Part shown: positions 1 to 11,919 of the stretch, in pieces
Layout of the letters: each line of letters starts with the position of its first letter
How positions within the stretch are numbered: position 1 is the stretch's first letter
Source: Polytrichum commune
Lineage: Eukaryota; Streptophyta; Polytrichopsida; Polytrichales; Polytrichaceae
DNA length: 60,000 bases
Assembly (NCBI GenBank): GCA_950295325.1
Contig: OX485806.1
Span: forward strand, 16,184,001 to 16,244,000
Direction of reading: 5' to 3'
Made by a program: the position numbers and the translations under genes
Notes under the pieces: model-generated
The model's database searches: none
What the model was told of the DNA's origin: nothing
Seen by the model: the letters and a program-made list of their open reading frames with translations, nothing else

Positions 1-240
1 GTTTTCGATTGTTTGGAAGCCGAATTCTCCGATTGTTCCAGGGCCTCGGAGAAGCAGAGTGCCACTCTTGCACCAAGTTGAGGTCTGCCAACTAGGGTTG
101 ACGGAGGCAGGGGCGAGAGAGGGCGGGAGCAGAGTCCGGGGAGTTCTGTAGAGGAAGCGGCTAATTGCCGAGCTTTCTGGAGGTAGCTCGGATTTTTCAA
201 TTTTTACCCGAGAGTGGGCCTAGAGAGTGCAAAATTTATC
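1..240 (-). other. Possible 5' leader of a gene off the left edge
   Basis: This is a GC-richer block in AT-rich surroundings. Read on the minus strand it is pyrimidine-rich (runs of CTCCCGCC and CTCTCTCG) and contains AACCCTAGTT, the look of a plant 5' untranslated leader. No convincing reading frame is present, so any coding sequence would lie beyond position 1. The assignment rests on base composition only and could equally be a decayed repeat. Confidence 0.25.
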
Positions 241-571
241 GGTTGATAGCCCCCATTTCCTAATGTATTTAGACAATTAGCCGGCATTTTTTTTCATTTA
301 TGCAATTTCCGAAAGGTCTAAAGTGGGGCCGGTTTTATATTTTGGTGGCAAAGTATTTAATTTTTGAAACTATCGCTTTTTCTCCATGCTATTTTATATG
401 TACCACTTAGGTAATTTAATCATGTTTTGTCAAATGCTATATTACATATAATCATGTTTCACAATCCCATAGCACCCTATACTACATCTAATAATTTTAC
501 AAATTTTATGCCAAATTTTTATACAAGACCCTATATTTTATCGCACGTAGTTCCTACGTTTTTCGCCAGTG

Positions 572-588
572 CCCCCCCCCCCCCCCCC
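572..588. repeat. C17 homopolymer tract
   Basis: Seventeen consecutive C on the plus strand, the longest of several C/G runs in the window. Confidence 0.95.
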
Positions 589-779
589 AAGCGCCAAGTA
601 TCATACGGTGACACTAATAATGAAATTGTTGATCACCATTATTGTAATCTAGCATACGCCTCAACGAAATAGTGCAAGTGACACTATTGCGCATGCGACG
701 ATGTAGTGTTTGATCTAAGGCCTCGATGACTCACTCTATTGAAAATATATGTTTGAGAATCGAAGATAGGTTCATGTCG

Positions 780-1490
780 AATCAAACACCCGAGCCTTTG
801 ATGGTGTTTTGATGGTACGGTGAATGAAAGTATGAATTACAGATGAATTAGATGCAGAGGTGAAGCAAAGGAACAAATTTCCCACCATAGCCCACCCGCA
901 CTTCCCTTTCCTTCACCACATTGAAGCAAGCCTAAAGGGATGCGGGTATTATTCGATAGTTTTTCCTTGTTCTTCATAGTAACAGTGATTGGGGAGATTT
1001 TGGGGCATAATTGGTTGAGATCCTAGTGTTTGCAAGTCCAACCGGTTACATGTTGACATCCTTCGGTTTTCCTTTATTAAATTGGGGTATATTCTAGTAT
1101 AGATTCCTCTAAAAGGATTGCTAATCCTCTTGAAGTCTTGAACTTCAACCGGTTATTTCTCAAATTCAACCGGATCATCTGTAACTAACTGCCGGTTCTC
1201 CCCGATCGTTGGTCCTGAAACTTGTGCTGCAGTAGCAATCTATGATGAAACGTCAACCAAAACAAAACATTAAAAAAATAAAAATAAAAAATCAAACATC
1301 CCATGATTCAGTTATGATGTGTGTTCGGACTATGCATGTGTGTTGATTCTTTGAATGAATAAATACGTGGCGCCAACTAGGTTGACTATTAAGTGAAGAG
1401 AAAGTGGCTAAGAGAATTCGAAGATGTAGTCCAAATCTCTTCTTGACAATGTGGCTTTATGGTGCATGTTTTGGATCCACACGTGACACA
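780..1490 (+). repeat. Dispersed repeat copy (R2+R1 composite), degenerate
   Basis: This block shares ordered short matches with 23570-24130 and partly with 6500-7640. The matches run GGGGAGATTTT, AACCGGTTACATGTTG, GGTATATTC, ACCGGTTATTTCTCAAATTC, then GTAGTCCAAATCTCTT and TGGATCCACACGTGACACA. The second half is the R1 motif set found many times in this window. It is an old non-coding repeat, possibly solo LTR-like, but I cannot see exact ends or a target duplication. Confidence 0.5.
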
Positions 1491-1495
1491 CCATG

Positions 1496-1520
1496 AAAGA
1501 AAGAAAGAAAGAAAGAAAGA
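1496..1520. repeat. GAAA microsatellite
   Basis: Six consecutive GAAA units, visible directly. Confidence 0.9.
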
Positions 1521-2705
1521 TAACCCCAATATTGCCAACGGCATGATTTATGGTCTTGCTTCATTTTCAAGTTGGTCTAAATCTATATGTTACCCCGAAA
1601 TGGGCATTATGAGAATTAGAAGGCCACCGAAGACTACTGCCTCCTTTCAAAGGTAAGCAACTTGAATGGGAGTGGAAAAGCCGGCTAGCATCTATCTCCC
1701 CCAAGGGCAAGCCTCTAGGTTCCCACATGGTTTGTTGAAAATATCCGGTTCATCCGGATACCCCACTGTGATTGGGTGGACTACATGTGGTAGGGGTAGG
1801 GTGCACCAAGACTGAAGTGCTAGGAAGGTCACCCGTTCAAGTATTGTTCTAGCCTTAGGCGGCTTAAACTCAGAGTTTCAATGAGATCTAGGTGAAAAAC
1901 ATCTCCCCTCATAGAGCTGCAAATGGACCACTACCATTGGCTATTTTTCTCTTTTACAACAAGGCCGTGTCAGTATACGGGGAGATTTTCCCGATCAACC
2001 CTTCAATAACAGGTTGAGATGCGGCCCAACTAGTTGGAGTCTAAAGTTGGTCAGTTGTAATAGGGGTCCACCAAGGCGACTCGGTTGATTTCCTTCAATA
2101 CCAATTTACTCTGACTAAATTTATGGGCAGTTAAAAATATGTTTTGTCCAATTTTTAGCTGGTTTTCAATTTTGTAGTGTTACTTTTAAGTCCCTTACAA
2201 CTTAGAAAATAAAATCATTATCCTTAGGAGGAATTGAACCTAGCTTGAATGCCCCCCACCAATTGGGGGCTAAGGATTTCTAACCCCTCTAATATTCGAT
2301 GACTTCAAACACTCTAGGACTACAAGGATCAACAACTTCAACTTTCATGCATCCTAACAACTAGCAACAACAAAAGCAACATTATAGCAATCAAATATCA
2401 ACAATTATCAAGTATATTACAAAATAAGACACTTCGTTGGTCCTTATGGACACCTACACCATTTGGAGCCATTAAATATAAGTCTTAAAGGTTAGTAAAT
2501 GTAGCACAAGAAACATTACAAATTACACAACATTCACATTGCAAAACAATATTACATAACATTAGGTTCCTCATTCTTGAGGTCCACGTGTCCGGCGAAA
2601 CAACATTCAGGTTGTGAAAACAAATACCTAAATTTGGTATTATTTTTCCAAATTCCCACTGCTTCATTGAAAATGTCATGATAACCATGGATTGTCCCTT
2701 CCAAT

Positions 2706-3028
2706 CACTAGTAAAAAACTATGCCAAAAAGAAGCACAACCAAAATCAGTTGTGGTGATTTTGACCAACCTGATCTGCAAATTTATTTTTTTGGTTTAGT
2801 GACTGAAATTTAGGAATTTGGGGTGTGTAATATACCGTTGAAAATATCTTAAAAATACCTTTCCAATAGTATAGTACACGCCCCAAAATTTAAAAACTAG
2901 AGTCAAAAAATGAAAGGGAAACAAAATTATATATATATATAGACATTTAGTGATTGCAGATCAGGCTGGTCCAAAGAACTACAACCAATTTTGGTTGCGG
3001 ATTTTTTGGGCATAGTTTTCTACTAGTG
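2706..3028. mobile_element. CACTA-type MITE with AAT target duplication
   Basis: A 323-bp non-coding element. It starts CACTAGTAAAAAACTATGCC and ends with the inverted form ...GGCATAGTTTTCTACTAGTG. The inverted homology runs on for about 60 bases through the imperfect AACCAAAAT(C/T) and GATC(T/A)G stretches. The element is flanked by AAT at 2703-2705 and 3029-3031. Termini beginning CACTA with a 3-bp duplication are diagnostic of the CACTA (CMC/EnSpm) superfamily. No transposase is encoded, so it would need an autonomous partner. The centre contains an AT microsatellite near 2930. Confidence 0.88.
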
Positions 3029-3031
3029 AAT

Positions 3032-6000
3032 GCAACTCATAATACACACTCCAAATTTTTATTTTAACATCATATTCTTATGTTTTGTCATTTTACAATT
3101 TTGTATTGAAAATGCTCTTTTACAAGCCGCCATACTAACACATTGCACTCTAGCAATCTTAGCAAGAATTACCAAATTCTCATACTTCACCTTCAAAGTA
3201 GCGTTCCTAGTTCACATTGCCCATGAATTTTTAAAATTCTTATCTAACCGTTCCATTGTTTCTTGTAATTTAAATACAAAAATCCCTTTTAATTGCAATA
3301 AATTTTATCAAAGGAAAGATTTTTCTCCCATTAAATTCTCACTCAACGCTATACTAAGGACATGATTACTATAAATCAACCACACCCCAATTAGCTAAGT
3401 CTATTTGACATGAAGGGACATTGGTCGAATCCAATATGTGACAAGCAACCATAATATAATTGTCATCAAATATATTTTTAAATGCTTATGTACAATACAA
3501 CCAAAGCAAATTGCTTTTGGAAAGCCAAAGTTGCTAATAGGTCTTGCCTAGTTCTATCTCGTATCATTTCTACGTCATGACACTTAGCACCCCTAATCTC
3601 ACTAGATAGTCTCTTTAGATATTCACATTGACTACTAAATTATGAGAATATGTGGTATTTGGTGTTTTCATTGAATTTATTACAATTCAAATCTGTAGTT
3701 TCCTCAATGCAAAACATATGGGTTTGAAGATTGTCTATCTTTATTATTGAACATATTATTGTAATATCTACAAACTTATGTTGAATATGTGAGATAGCAT
3801 TGACAAAATATGTAAAATATTAGCTAAAAATATAAAATATTTATTTACTTGAAAGTACAGAATTAAGTATAAATTACCTATCAAGAACCCCTCCTATAGC
3901 ATCTGAATTGTCATGGCAATAGATTAGATTACTCCTCAAATGATCACATAAGATTATCATGACTTGCTATTGTGACAACCATCTTATCTTTTGAAAACTT
4001 TTAAATACTTTTAAGATTTAACAAGTTTATTTTACAAATGCAAATTTTTTTTGTTTATGATATTTTATAATTATGCAGCAATCGATTTTTTATTTATTTT
4101 TAACAAACATTTATTGTTGCATCTACCGCTAGTAAGTTTGTTTTATGAGCCACACGATGCATTGATGTGAGGAATAATTTATGTTTTCTTTCATCTTTAT
4201 TTTTACTTATCATTGTTGTTATTTTGTCAGTACCAAACTCAATATACTTGTCAATTTCTAGTTCCAATCCCCTCATATTTCTTGTTAGTGTTAGCTGCTA
4301 TAGAATAAAATATTACAACTTATACATATAAAGCTTTACTTCAATAGGTGGAGCATGTCCAACCTCTAGAAGGATGGAGTTCGTTTACTTTGCATTTTTT
4401 TATTTTCACGTATACCATTTGAAAAGGTTTTTGGTGAGTCGCTAATACATTTTTCCTGATATGTTGGTCCATATACCGACATCCTTCAACTTTCATACCT
4501 AAACAATCTAAGGGGCGTCGATTTGGACTTAGCATGTTTCATAATGTTGATCAAGGATTTGCTAACATTATCTGGGAAAATAGGTCATCTAGCAAACAAA
4601 AAGGTAGGAGTCAAAGATCTTAAAGAGTTTGTGAATTGAATTCATGTCGTTTTAGAGCCTATAGTTGTAAATCTCTATAGATGAAGTGATTGACTTGAGA
4701 AAAACGATTTCAAGGATAAACTTGTGAAAACCTTAAGGTCCCGGTTTAGCCTAACACTACGTTCCAACCTCAACAACATAATCTTATCCAAGAATCATGT
4801 CAACATTCATATCTTCGCCATATTACAATCACTCATTTTATTGGATATAAAGATTTGTCGGGTTCAATTTTTAAATATGAAGTAACAGATTTATGAGGTT
4901 GAGACAATCCTTAATCATCTCAATCAACATTATCGTACAGAAATTGGTGCCATTGTTCCCTTGGAAGTAATCATTTCGATTATGGACTTTTTTAAAAAAA
5001 AAAGCAAATAATTATTTACAAGTTCAAAGAGGCTTGAGTTGTTGCCCGAACATTTGTAGAGGGTTTTGTGATGTGAAGGGATATAGGTCATTAACGTTTA
5101 ACATGTTCTAAAGGTCAAAGTCTATCAACTGTTGTATCACAAGATTTTGTCGATGATACAAAAGCAGACCCTTGATTACATGCCTACAATTGTCTATACG
5201 ACATGCAGAAGGCTAAAATAAATGAAAGGTGGATTGGCCATTTGGACTGCTATGTCAGAGTTCAAAACATGATCGCCATCTTCAAGGCATTGAATTGGAG
5301 ATCATTGTTCAGGTGGAGAAAGTCGTTAGTGGACATTAACTTTGCAGTGAAGTTGATATGTTTCAAATGGAGGGCATACATAGAGCATTAGAATGACAAT
5401 TGACAGAATACAATTTCCTTCCAAAAACTTCTTGGCCAACTTTTGGAGGCTTGAGAAATTCACAGTTCAAAGGAGTTGATGGCCACCATTCGGCTCAAAG
5501 TGCTTTGACACATATTTGTCAAGCGTTAAGGTGGATTGACAAGTACATGAAGCAGCAACTTCAAGAGGAGTGTAGAATGACGATGTATCGTTGAACTTAA
5601 TGCTCAAAAATATCTATATCATGGTTAGGAGCAAAATGATTCAGAAGCTCGGACCCTGATTGGTAGTTTTTTAAACAACACTACATGATATCTTCATAGT
5701 AGGGTGACATACATGATTGTTCCAAGACTGATTTTAAAGAACATTCATTGTGGATGATGGACAAAAACATGCATCTATATGGAACGTATAGGTGCAGCTC
5801 AACACTTTATCAAGTAGTTTGGAGTGAACCAAAGAGAATATGTATAGTGTATTCTATAGATTTATATGAAATTATTGATGTAACTATTCATATTTATATC
5901 AAATTTATTATTATAAGGTGTTTGACTTCAAATTATAGTATCCAATGCTATCAGGTAATCTTTCACGCCGTAGACCGCTCAAAAAATAATAATAAATCAT

Positions 6001-6499
6001 ATTAAGCATAAATATTGGACTGCATATGTATCCATTGTCAAATATGCATCCAATATGCATCAAATATGGACCGAATATCCTCCTAGTGTTTGTTAACTCT
6101 TCTTAGGCTTTTACCTTGTAGCAAATGCAACTGCACCTTGCAGTTTCATTAGTAGAAAACTATGCCAAAAAAACACTAGGAGAAGTTAAATAAAGAACAA
6201 ACAAAATTACACTTTAGTAAGTACCAAAGCAAACCCTGGCTACAAACAAAGAGAGAGAGAGAGAGAAAGAGAGAGAGAACTCAACTACTTAAGATTTAGA
6301 TTGTTGAAATGGCACCATGGGCCAGAAACCCCTTCGGCCCAACTAATCCAATGATGGTTGGTTGATATTCAGCCAATACCCTTAGGGTTAGCCAATATCC
6401 GGAAGGTCTTGTATTGACCCTCACGGGGGTTTTAAATATCCGTCTTCCACTCATGTTAACCTCTCCATATCCATATGGAACCAATAATTGGTCGGGTGT
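3032..6499. other. AT-rich stretch, no recognisable gene
   Basis: No gene is identified. At 5203-5600 there are two consecutive open frames of 62 and 64 codons, in the same frame and separated by one stop. Their residues (for example RWIGHLDCYVRVQNMIAIF) look protein-like, so this may be a decayed transposon gene I cannot name. Around 6150-6175 the string TAGTAGAAAACTATGCCAAA repeats the CACTA MITE terminus, a probable fragment of the same family. A GA microsatellite follows at 6248-6279. Confidence 0.4.
6248..6279. repeat. GA microsatellite
   Basis: An (AG)n tract interrupted once by AAAG. Confidence 0.85.
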
Positions 6500-7640
6500 C
6501 CATCCACAAGTTTTCAATGTCAACTAGTTATTTCTCAAACTCAACCGGTTCATCTGTAACTAATTGCCAGCTCTCCTTGTTCATTGGACCGTATGATACA
6601 TCCCACCTCAAAGTAATATATATATCCCACTGCATCATGGAATACCATGATCAATGCATGGTCAACGGGCTCGCATTCATGCCAGTATGTAAATATGGGC
6701 GTTATTTTTTCTTTTCTTTCTATATATATCCAATATTGTCATTGTCCATCAATTATGTCATTAAGGTCCTTCTCTCAAGAGCTCTTAGACACGTCATACT
6801 TGGTGAGTTGAGAGAGGACCTCTATGTTATAATCGTTGGACAATAACAATTTTAGATACATGTAGGGGCTTATGGGTGGGACGCACCATGCTAAATAATA
6901 GTAGCCCAATTGTGGTTGCATGAGTGAAGACATTGTAAGGCCTTGGGTTTAAGCGCCCCCGCCCCTCTCCCCCTATCAATTATATGTCTACAATAAGAAA
7001 GTAACCGAATACCCAACACATGCATACCTTGCGTTGCCGGAATAGTGGAGCGACTTCAACGAAGACATCAAATTCATTGACCGCTCAAGAGTCAAGTGAA
7101 GCTTCCTTCATTTCATATCTAGAGAAAGCTCGCGTAGTCATGTGCAAATTCAAGCCAATCTTCACAAAGGACCATCGGTCATTTAATTTAAGCTTGACCA
7201 AGTCCATGGGTTCCAGTTGCATTCCTCTTCTTAACACATTGCTCTTTTGGATGACAAATATAAGGTATGCGGTGTTAAGTGGCTCGTGTTTCTCGATCTC
7301 CATCTTCTATTGAACAGCTTTCCCTCTTGAGGTTTGTGTTCCGGTGGCAAATGTACGATGAAAATCGATGACGACATTGACATCAACAAAAATCAGATTG
7401 AATTCGGACCTACCCTGATTGGGTTATAGTTATTGGAAGTGCATGTATGTTGATTACATGTAAAGTGAATTACATAGGTCCTCCCAATTGTGTTCAGTAT
7501 TGCATGTACAGTAGTTCACAAAAATTGAAGACATAGTATGTTCTCTTTTAAAGATGTGTCTTCACCGTGTTTGTTCTTAGATCCACGTGTAATCATACAC
7601 ATATCAAATCAAATATACGTGTCCGATGAGGAAAAGTATC
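6500..7640 (+). repeat. Dispersed repeat copy (R2/R1), interrupted
   Basis: The left part (6515-6600) carries CTAGTTATTTCTCAAACTC, CCGGTTCATCTGTAACTAA and CTCTCC, matching 1145-1205. The right part (7390-7640) carries CCCAATTGTGTTCAGTATTG, TGTTCTCTTTTAAAGATGTG and TAGATCCACGTGTAATC, matching the R1 motif set at 23900-24120. The middle (6600-7390) is not recognised. It is probably one old element split or diverged, with unclear ends. Confidence 0.4.
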
Positions 7641-8157
7641 CAAAAAACACCCGCATACTTGAGACATCTGCTTACACGAAAATGGGAAGACTCTCTGCTA
7701 TATCTTATCTCAGCCTCTTCCTGTGCTTTCCCAATCTTTTTGTCAATGAAGTTTCTGTGTGAGTTTATGTGAGGTTTTACATGACTCATTAATAGCGTGC
7801 TAGATGACTGTCCTGAATGTCAGGTGAGAGTTTGAAGGGGGAGATATTCTCTTCCATAGTTGCAGCATTCGGGCATGATCATGTGTCTTGGTTTGAATTT
7901 CAGACCAGCCTTGCCATTCAACTGTGGGTAGGTTGAAGATCCCAGAGGTTACTTAGATCACTAACGTGTTTTGAGGGCGTTAATGCTACAAAGATGACAC
8001 TTTCTTTCAGTGGAAATTAAGAATGTCACATACTTGGCAATCGAATATGACATAAAATCCATTGGATTCCAGTAGTGGATGATAAGAATTCCAACCCCCA
8101 GCTTCCACATGGAAGTGCGGGAGATGGGTCTTCAAAGGTTACTTTTTCTGACTAGCC

Positions 8158-8460
8158 CACTTCTCCTAGGATATGAAACACACAATTAGTACGAGATGGT
8201 TAGCATATCGAAATCGAGGCCGTAGCCACTACCCTCATGATTTCTGAGACTCATATGAATATCTGATTCATTATCAAATTGAAAATCCTCATTCTCATCA
8301 AATGATTCTATAGGTCCCCCAGTTGTGTTCATTATAGAGCTTGGAATGGTTATCAAATTTTGAGCACCTAGTCAAGTCTTTGTAAACATATGTCTTTTGG
8401 TATCCACACCTAACCACGTACACTCAAATATAGGTGTCTGGTTAAGATTAGTAACCAAAT
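8158..8460 (+). repeat. R1 dispersed repeat, well-preserved copy
   Basis: This is the clearest full R1 unit. In order it contains CCACTTCTCCTAGGATATGA, CACACAATTAGTAC, CATATGAATATCTGATT, CAGTTGTGTTCATTATAGAG, GAATGGTTATCAAATTTTGA, CATATGTCTTTTGG, TCCACACCTAACCACGTACA and CTCAAATATAGGTGTC. The same order recurs at 12944-14150 (interrupted), 23900-24130, 29270-29460 and 58320-58660, and inverted at 56960-58190. It is non-coding. The superfamily is unknown because no termini could be fixed. Confidence 0.6.
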
Positions 8461-9089
8461 TAGACATTACTGGTTTGGACCCGAGATTGTCTCATTTTGA
8501 CACTAAAATATTCATGGTGGCATGTTTTTACTATTCAAACCTTCCCCAAAGTTCTCATATTGTTGGGCTCAATTTTCAATTTTGTACAATCTCAAGATAC
8601 GAAGTTCAATAAATTTAGCCATGTGACAGGACATATCTTCTTTCTCATATGTTCCCTTACTCCACATGAAAGTGCTTGGCCAACAAGATGCTTGAAGATA
8701 CTGGCAAATTAAAAGCTACACCGATGTCATCGAACTCCATGAAATGCTACTGTTGCATCAAGAGTCACTGCCTGGGGCTTCTGAATGCTCATCAACCAAG
8801 CACTTAAATAGGAGCCACACTACTATGGTTATATAAACCTCACCAGCGAATGGACAAAAGAGCACTCAGTAAGAAAGCTGAACAATTCACCCGAGTAAGG
8901 CTGTAAATTCAATTCAATCTCTGTAGTTCAGAATTCAACGACAGTGTGCTGTGATTACAAACCACTTGAATTTATCGCTCCAATTCAGAGCCAAGTGACG
9001 AGCATTAGTATTGAGTACATACTAGGAGGCACCTAAACTGTTATCATGAAAAGCATTGTCAAGAATGGTCAGCAGCATTTACCGTATCA

Positions 9090-9238
9090 TCTTCGTAAGG
9101 GCCTCTTTAGACAGAACTCTTCAGTGGTATGGCTTGATGTGCACAATTACGAGGCATCTGAACTCAAAGCTCTTCGGTCATTAATTCATACTTGTCGCGT
9201 TTTTGGTGACTAATGTGTTCAAATGCGCAGGTGCAACC
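9090..9238 (-). other. 3' untranslated region of SKP1-like gene 1
   Basis: Downstream of the stop codon of gene 1. On the minus strand the segment GTGCACAT..AGCCATA..ACTGAAGAGT..TGTCTA matches the equivalent position behind the second SKP1 gene (33220-33371). Conservation past the stop shows that the two genes arose by DNA-level duplication rather than by retroposition. The polyadenylation site is not identifiable. Confidence 0.5.
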
Positions 9239-10425
9239 TTACTCAAACGCCCACTGATTCTCTTTTCGGACTTCCTCCTCTTCCTCATCAGTGAAGTCAT
9301 TCGGGATGTTGAACATCTTGCGAATCTCTTCTGGTGATTTAGACTTGATCATATCGGCAACAGTCTGACATGTCAAATCCAGCAAGTTCTTGATATTCAA
9401 GTAGTTGGCTGCCTGTTCATAACAGAAATCCAATTCTTCAGCTCAAGTATTTTGATAGCTCTTCCTGAAATTTATTTTCGCACATTACAAATTACACGAC
9501 TTCAAACACAATGATGTACATTAAGCACGAGATTATCATAGAATGAAAGCATCACAGAGATATACATAATTGTATAATAGTTTGATGAGACTTGTGCAGC
9601 TAGTTTGCAACCCCGTAATGACATGGATACACTTTTGTGAATGTAAGGGTTCACAAACATTCAAGCTCCAAGCAAATGCAGGTTCTAAGGAATTTGTTCC
9701 ATAGTTCATGGTAACAATGAAGATGACACCAGTTCCTCACCAACATCTCTACCATACATGGCAACAATTTGTATACCAGCAATTCTTACAATATCTTCGT
9801 CTGTTCCCAACAAAGAGATGGGGCTAAAGTAACAATGTGGTCAGATTCATAAAAAATGCTAAATTTAACGAACTGCCATAATACAATTTTTGAGGCAACC
9901 TTGTAGCTGAGGAGTGCTGGACCTGATATGAAGAGGTAAATGGTATGCCAACTGCTATGATCATGCATATCTTCTTCTGCCTTCGTTCTTGCAGTAGGCA
10001 TACTTCGCCGAATCTACTGAAAGAGGAAAAGTCCTGCTGATTGAGGATTCCAGACTGCTTAATTGCAAAATTAAGACCATCGCCTCATCATCGAGGGATT
10101 CTAATTCCGAATACGAAGCTCTTACCAGTATGAGGTCAAACAAGGTCGCTTGATCAACTTTCACAAACTCGGCATCCCATGCTTTAATGTCCTGCGCAGG
10201 CGTAGCAGGCTTATCGTGGGATGTCTTCTGGTTCTCAACGTGATATTTGCAGTACTCTATGACCTTTGCAAGAATTTTTCTGGAAACATTAGGCAAAGGA
10301 ATGGGAGCATCCATGCCTGTGTCCTCAACCATGTTCTTTACAGTCTGCGACTCAAATGCTACCGCCTCGTCAACTTCGAACATCTCACCCTCTGAGCTCA
10401 TCAGGTTCACACGCTTCTCAGCCAT
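9239..10425 (-). CDS. SKP1: SKP1-like protein (SCF ubiquitin-ligase adaptor), gene 1
   Basis: The coding exons are 10425-10126 (100 codons) and 9412-9239 (57 codons plus stop), giving 157 residues, the usual SKP1 length. The 713-bp intron (9413-10125) has a CTG|GTAAGA donor and a GAACAG|GCA acceptor. It falls between DLIL and [13 protein letters not shown], the usual intron site of plant SKP1 genes. Residues 1-70 form the BTB/POZ-like fold that binds cullin-1. The C-terminal helices, ending in [14 protein letters not shown], bind F-box proteins. In the cell it links CUL1-RBX1 to F-box substrate receptors. I start at MAEKRV because that is the family's N-terminus; another ATG lies 12 bases upstream in frame. 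No disabling change is seen, so it is probably functional. Family confidence is very high; paralogue identity is unknown. Confidence 0.95.
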
Positions 10426-10609
10426 TGTGGCAGTCACTTCAGATTGCCTGCAGGAGATGTTCTAAATTATCAGCGAAACATAATTGAAAATGCAATGTCG
10501 AATTTAAGAATAGGCGAGCCCTGACTCTCTGCCTGTCAATCAAACACAGAACAAGAGACAACCAAAAACGAGCACAAGTGGAAATGTGACCGCGTTAAAA
10601 CAAGTCCGC

Positions 10610-11395
10610 ACTGCCTCAGCTGCCGGCATGTGTTGGAAGATCTGCGGTCAGAGAAAAAATGAACACTACCAGAAGAAGCAAGTAGACTAATAATATAGCA
10701 GCGCGGTCTATTTCTTGAGCGCTCATTCAGACTGCTTTGCTTGTTCTCAATTGACTAAGTGCGTTACGAAGCCATCACTCAACCAGAACAAGCTAAACGC
10801 TCTTGCGACCTAAGTAAATAAGTTTCATGCCGGTTCCGTAAGGTGACTAGTATGGACTGGGTATGGACCCTTGCCATACCGGCCCGTTACAGCCGTGCAT
10901 ATAAATTACACAAGCAATCACCGTTCAACGTCTTCGACATGTATGGGGCCGAACGTCTTCAAACTGTATAGTAGAATAATATGGACCCGTGCAGGCCTGG
11001 CCGGTTGCACCCGTGTGCATGTCTATTAATGTCCTGGGATGGGCTAGAAATGTAGTTACACCCTTGCAATCGCCGTTCAACTTCTCCAGAATGTAGAGTA
11101 GATGTCTCAAAATTCTCGTAGAATAACAGGACAACGGCCTACAAAAATCGAAGAGCTCCCTAAATTCCTTCTTAAGCACAAAATCCACAACTGCCTCAGC
11201 TGTCGGCTTATGTTGGAAGATCTTCTAGCAAAGAATAGATGAACACAAGCAGAAGAAGCAGGTAGACTAGTAATACAGCAACAGAGAATAACTCACGTAA
11301 GGTGATGTCTCAAATTAATCTCTCGTTGAATAACCGGAAAACATACAAACAGCATTGAAGAGCTCCTTAACTTCCTTCTTAAGCACAACCTTTCT
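10610..11395. repeat. Degenerate tandem repeats inside the leader intron
   Basis: Two alternating blocks repeat. Block A (CTGCCTCAGCTG.CGGC, TGTTGGAAGATCT, GAAGAAGCA.GTAGACTA) occurs at about 10613-10700 and 11191-11285. Block C (GTCTCAAA.T, TCTCGT.GAATAAC, GAAGAGCTCC, TTCCTTCTTAAGCACAA) occurs at about 11103-11188 and 11308-11390. A related pair (TATGGACC, GTGCATAT/TGCATGT, CGCCGTTCAAC) occupies 10853-10935 and 10978-11090. The period is near 195 bp for the last units. Confidence 0.7.
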
Positions 11396-11423
11396 TGAAA
11401 AAACTCTGTATCCCGTCACATTT

Positions 11424-11438
11424 CGGTTATACACACAC
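11424..11438. repeat. CA microsatellite
   Basis: ACACACACACACACA run. A second, CT-type tract lies at 11550-11572. Confidence 0.8.
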
Positions 11439-11549
11439 ACACACACACCAGAGAAGCACGAAACCGAGGGGAAATGTAATATCGAGATTCAGAAAAAATT
11501 ACAGACAAAAGAAACCTTAGCTTGCTTCCAAAATCGCATTTCGGCTTCT

Positions 11550-11572
11550 CTCTCTCTCTCTCTCTCTCTCTC
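11550..11572. repeat. CT microsatellite
   Basis: About eleven CT units in a row within the presumed leader intron of SKP1 gene 1. Confidence 0.9.
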
Positions 11573-11765
11573 TACACGATGTTATCATGAAATTTATAGG
11601 ATGGACACAGAATCAATACAAATTGATTGAAGGTCGCCGATGTTTACCTTTTCTAACTCACCCCCGCGAACTCCGAGTCAATCACACCTGGCGTGTCTGC
11701 GACCAAATGAGCTCCGGAAATAGTTTTGAAATGCAGGCAGTGCGAGGATCGACTACTACTTACGT

Positions 11766-11850
11766 ACCAAATTGGAGAGTGCAGGGAGAGAAGAGGGAAA
11801 GAAGAAGAGCGAGCCAAATATGGCAAAGCCAAGCTAGCATGAGCATGAGC
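11766..11850 (-). other. Candidate 5'-leader exon of SKP1-like gene 1
   Basis: The minus strand here reads as a pyrimidine-rich leader (TTCTTCCTTTCTCTTCTCTCC) ending in a GTAC|GTAAGT donor. It lies upstream of the conserved leader acceptor. The true transcription start is not visible. It shares no obvious similarity with the leader exon of gene 2. Confidence 0.35.
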
Positions 11851-11919
11851 GCTTCTCTTCGAACTGCCTCCGCAGTCATTCTCTTCAGTGCTTCACTTCC
11901 TTGCCAACGACCTAATTAA

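Larger units (their letters stand above)
241..2702. other. Gene-free stretch with repeat debris
   Basis: I see no credible gene. The stretch holds a C17 tract (572-588), a dispersed repeat copy at about 780-1490 (listed separately) and a GAAA microsatellite (1496-1520). The rest is unremarkable AT-rich sequence. The short open frames at 427-672 and 1459-1656 are low-complexity and unlike any protein I know. Confidence 0.5.
10448..11765 (-). other. Probable 5'-leader intron of SKP1-like gene 1
   Basis: On the minus strand a strong acceptor (TCTCCTGCAG|GCAATCTGAAG) lies 22 bases upstream of the start codon. The second SKP1 gene has the same acceptor followed by GCAATCCGAAG, so this leader exon boundary is conserved. 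The best donor is in ATTTGGTAC|GTAAGT near 11763. The intron would be about 1.3 kb. It contains degenerate tandem repeats (listed separately). The acceptor is well supported; the donor is inferred. Confidence 0.55.

Noticed and set aside
2222-2256. tRNA-like B box (minus strand GGTTCAATTCC)
   Set aside because: No matching A box at tRNA spacing and no cloverleaf.
3030-3365. 111-codon frame just right of the CACTA MITE
   Set aside because: Low-complexity, hydrophobic and AT-driven. It begins inside the MITE terminus.
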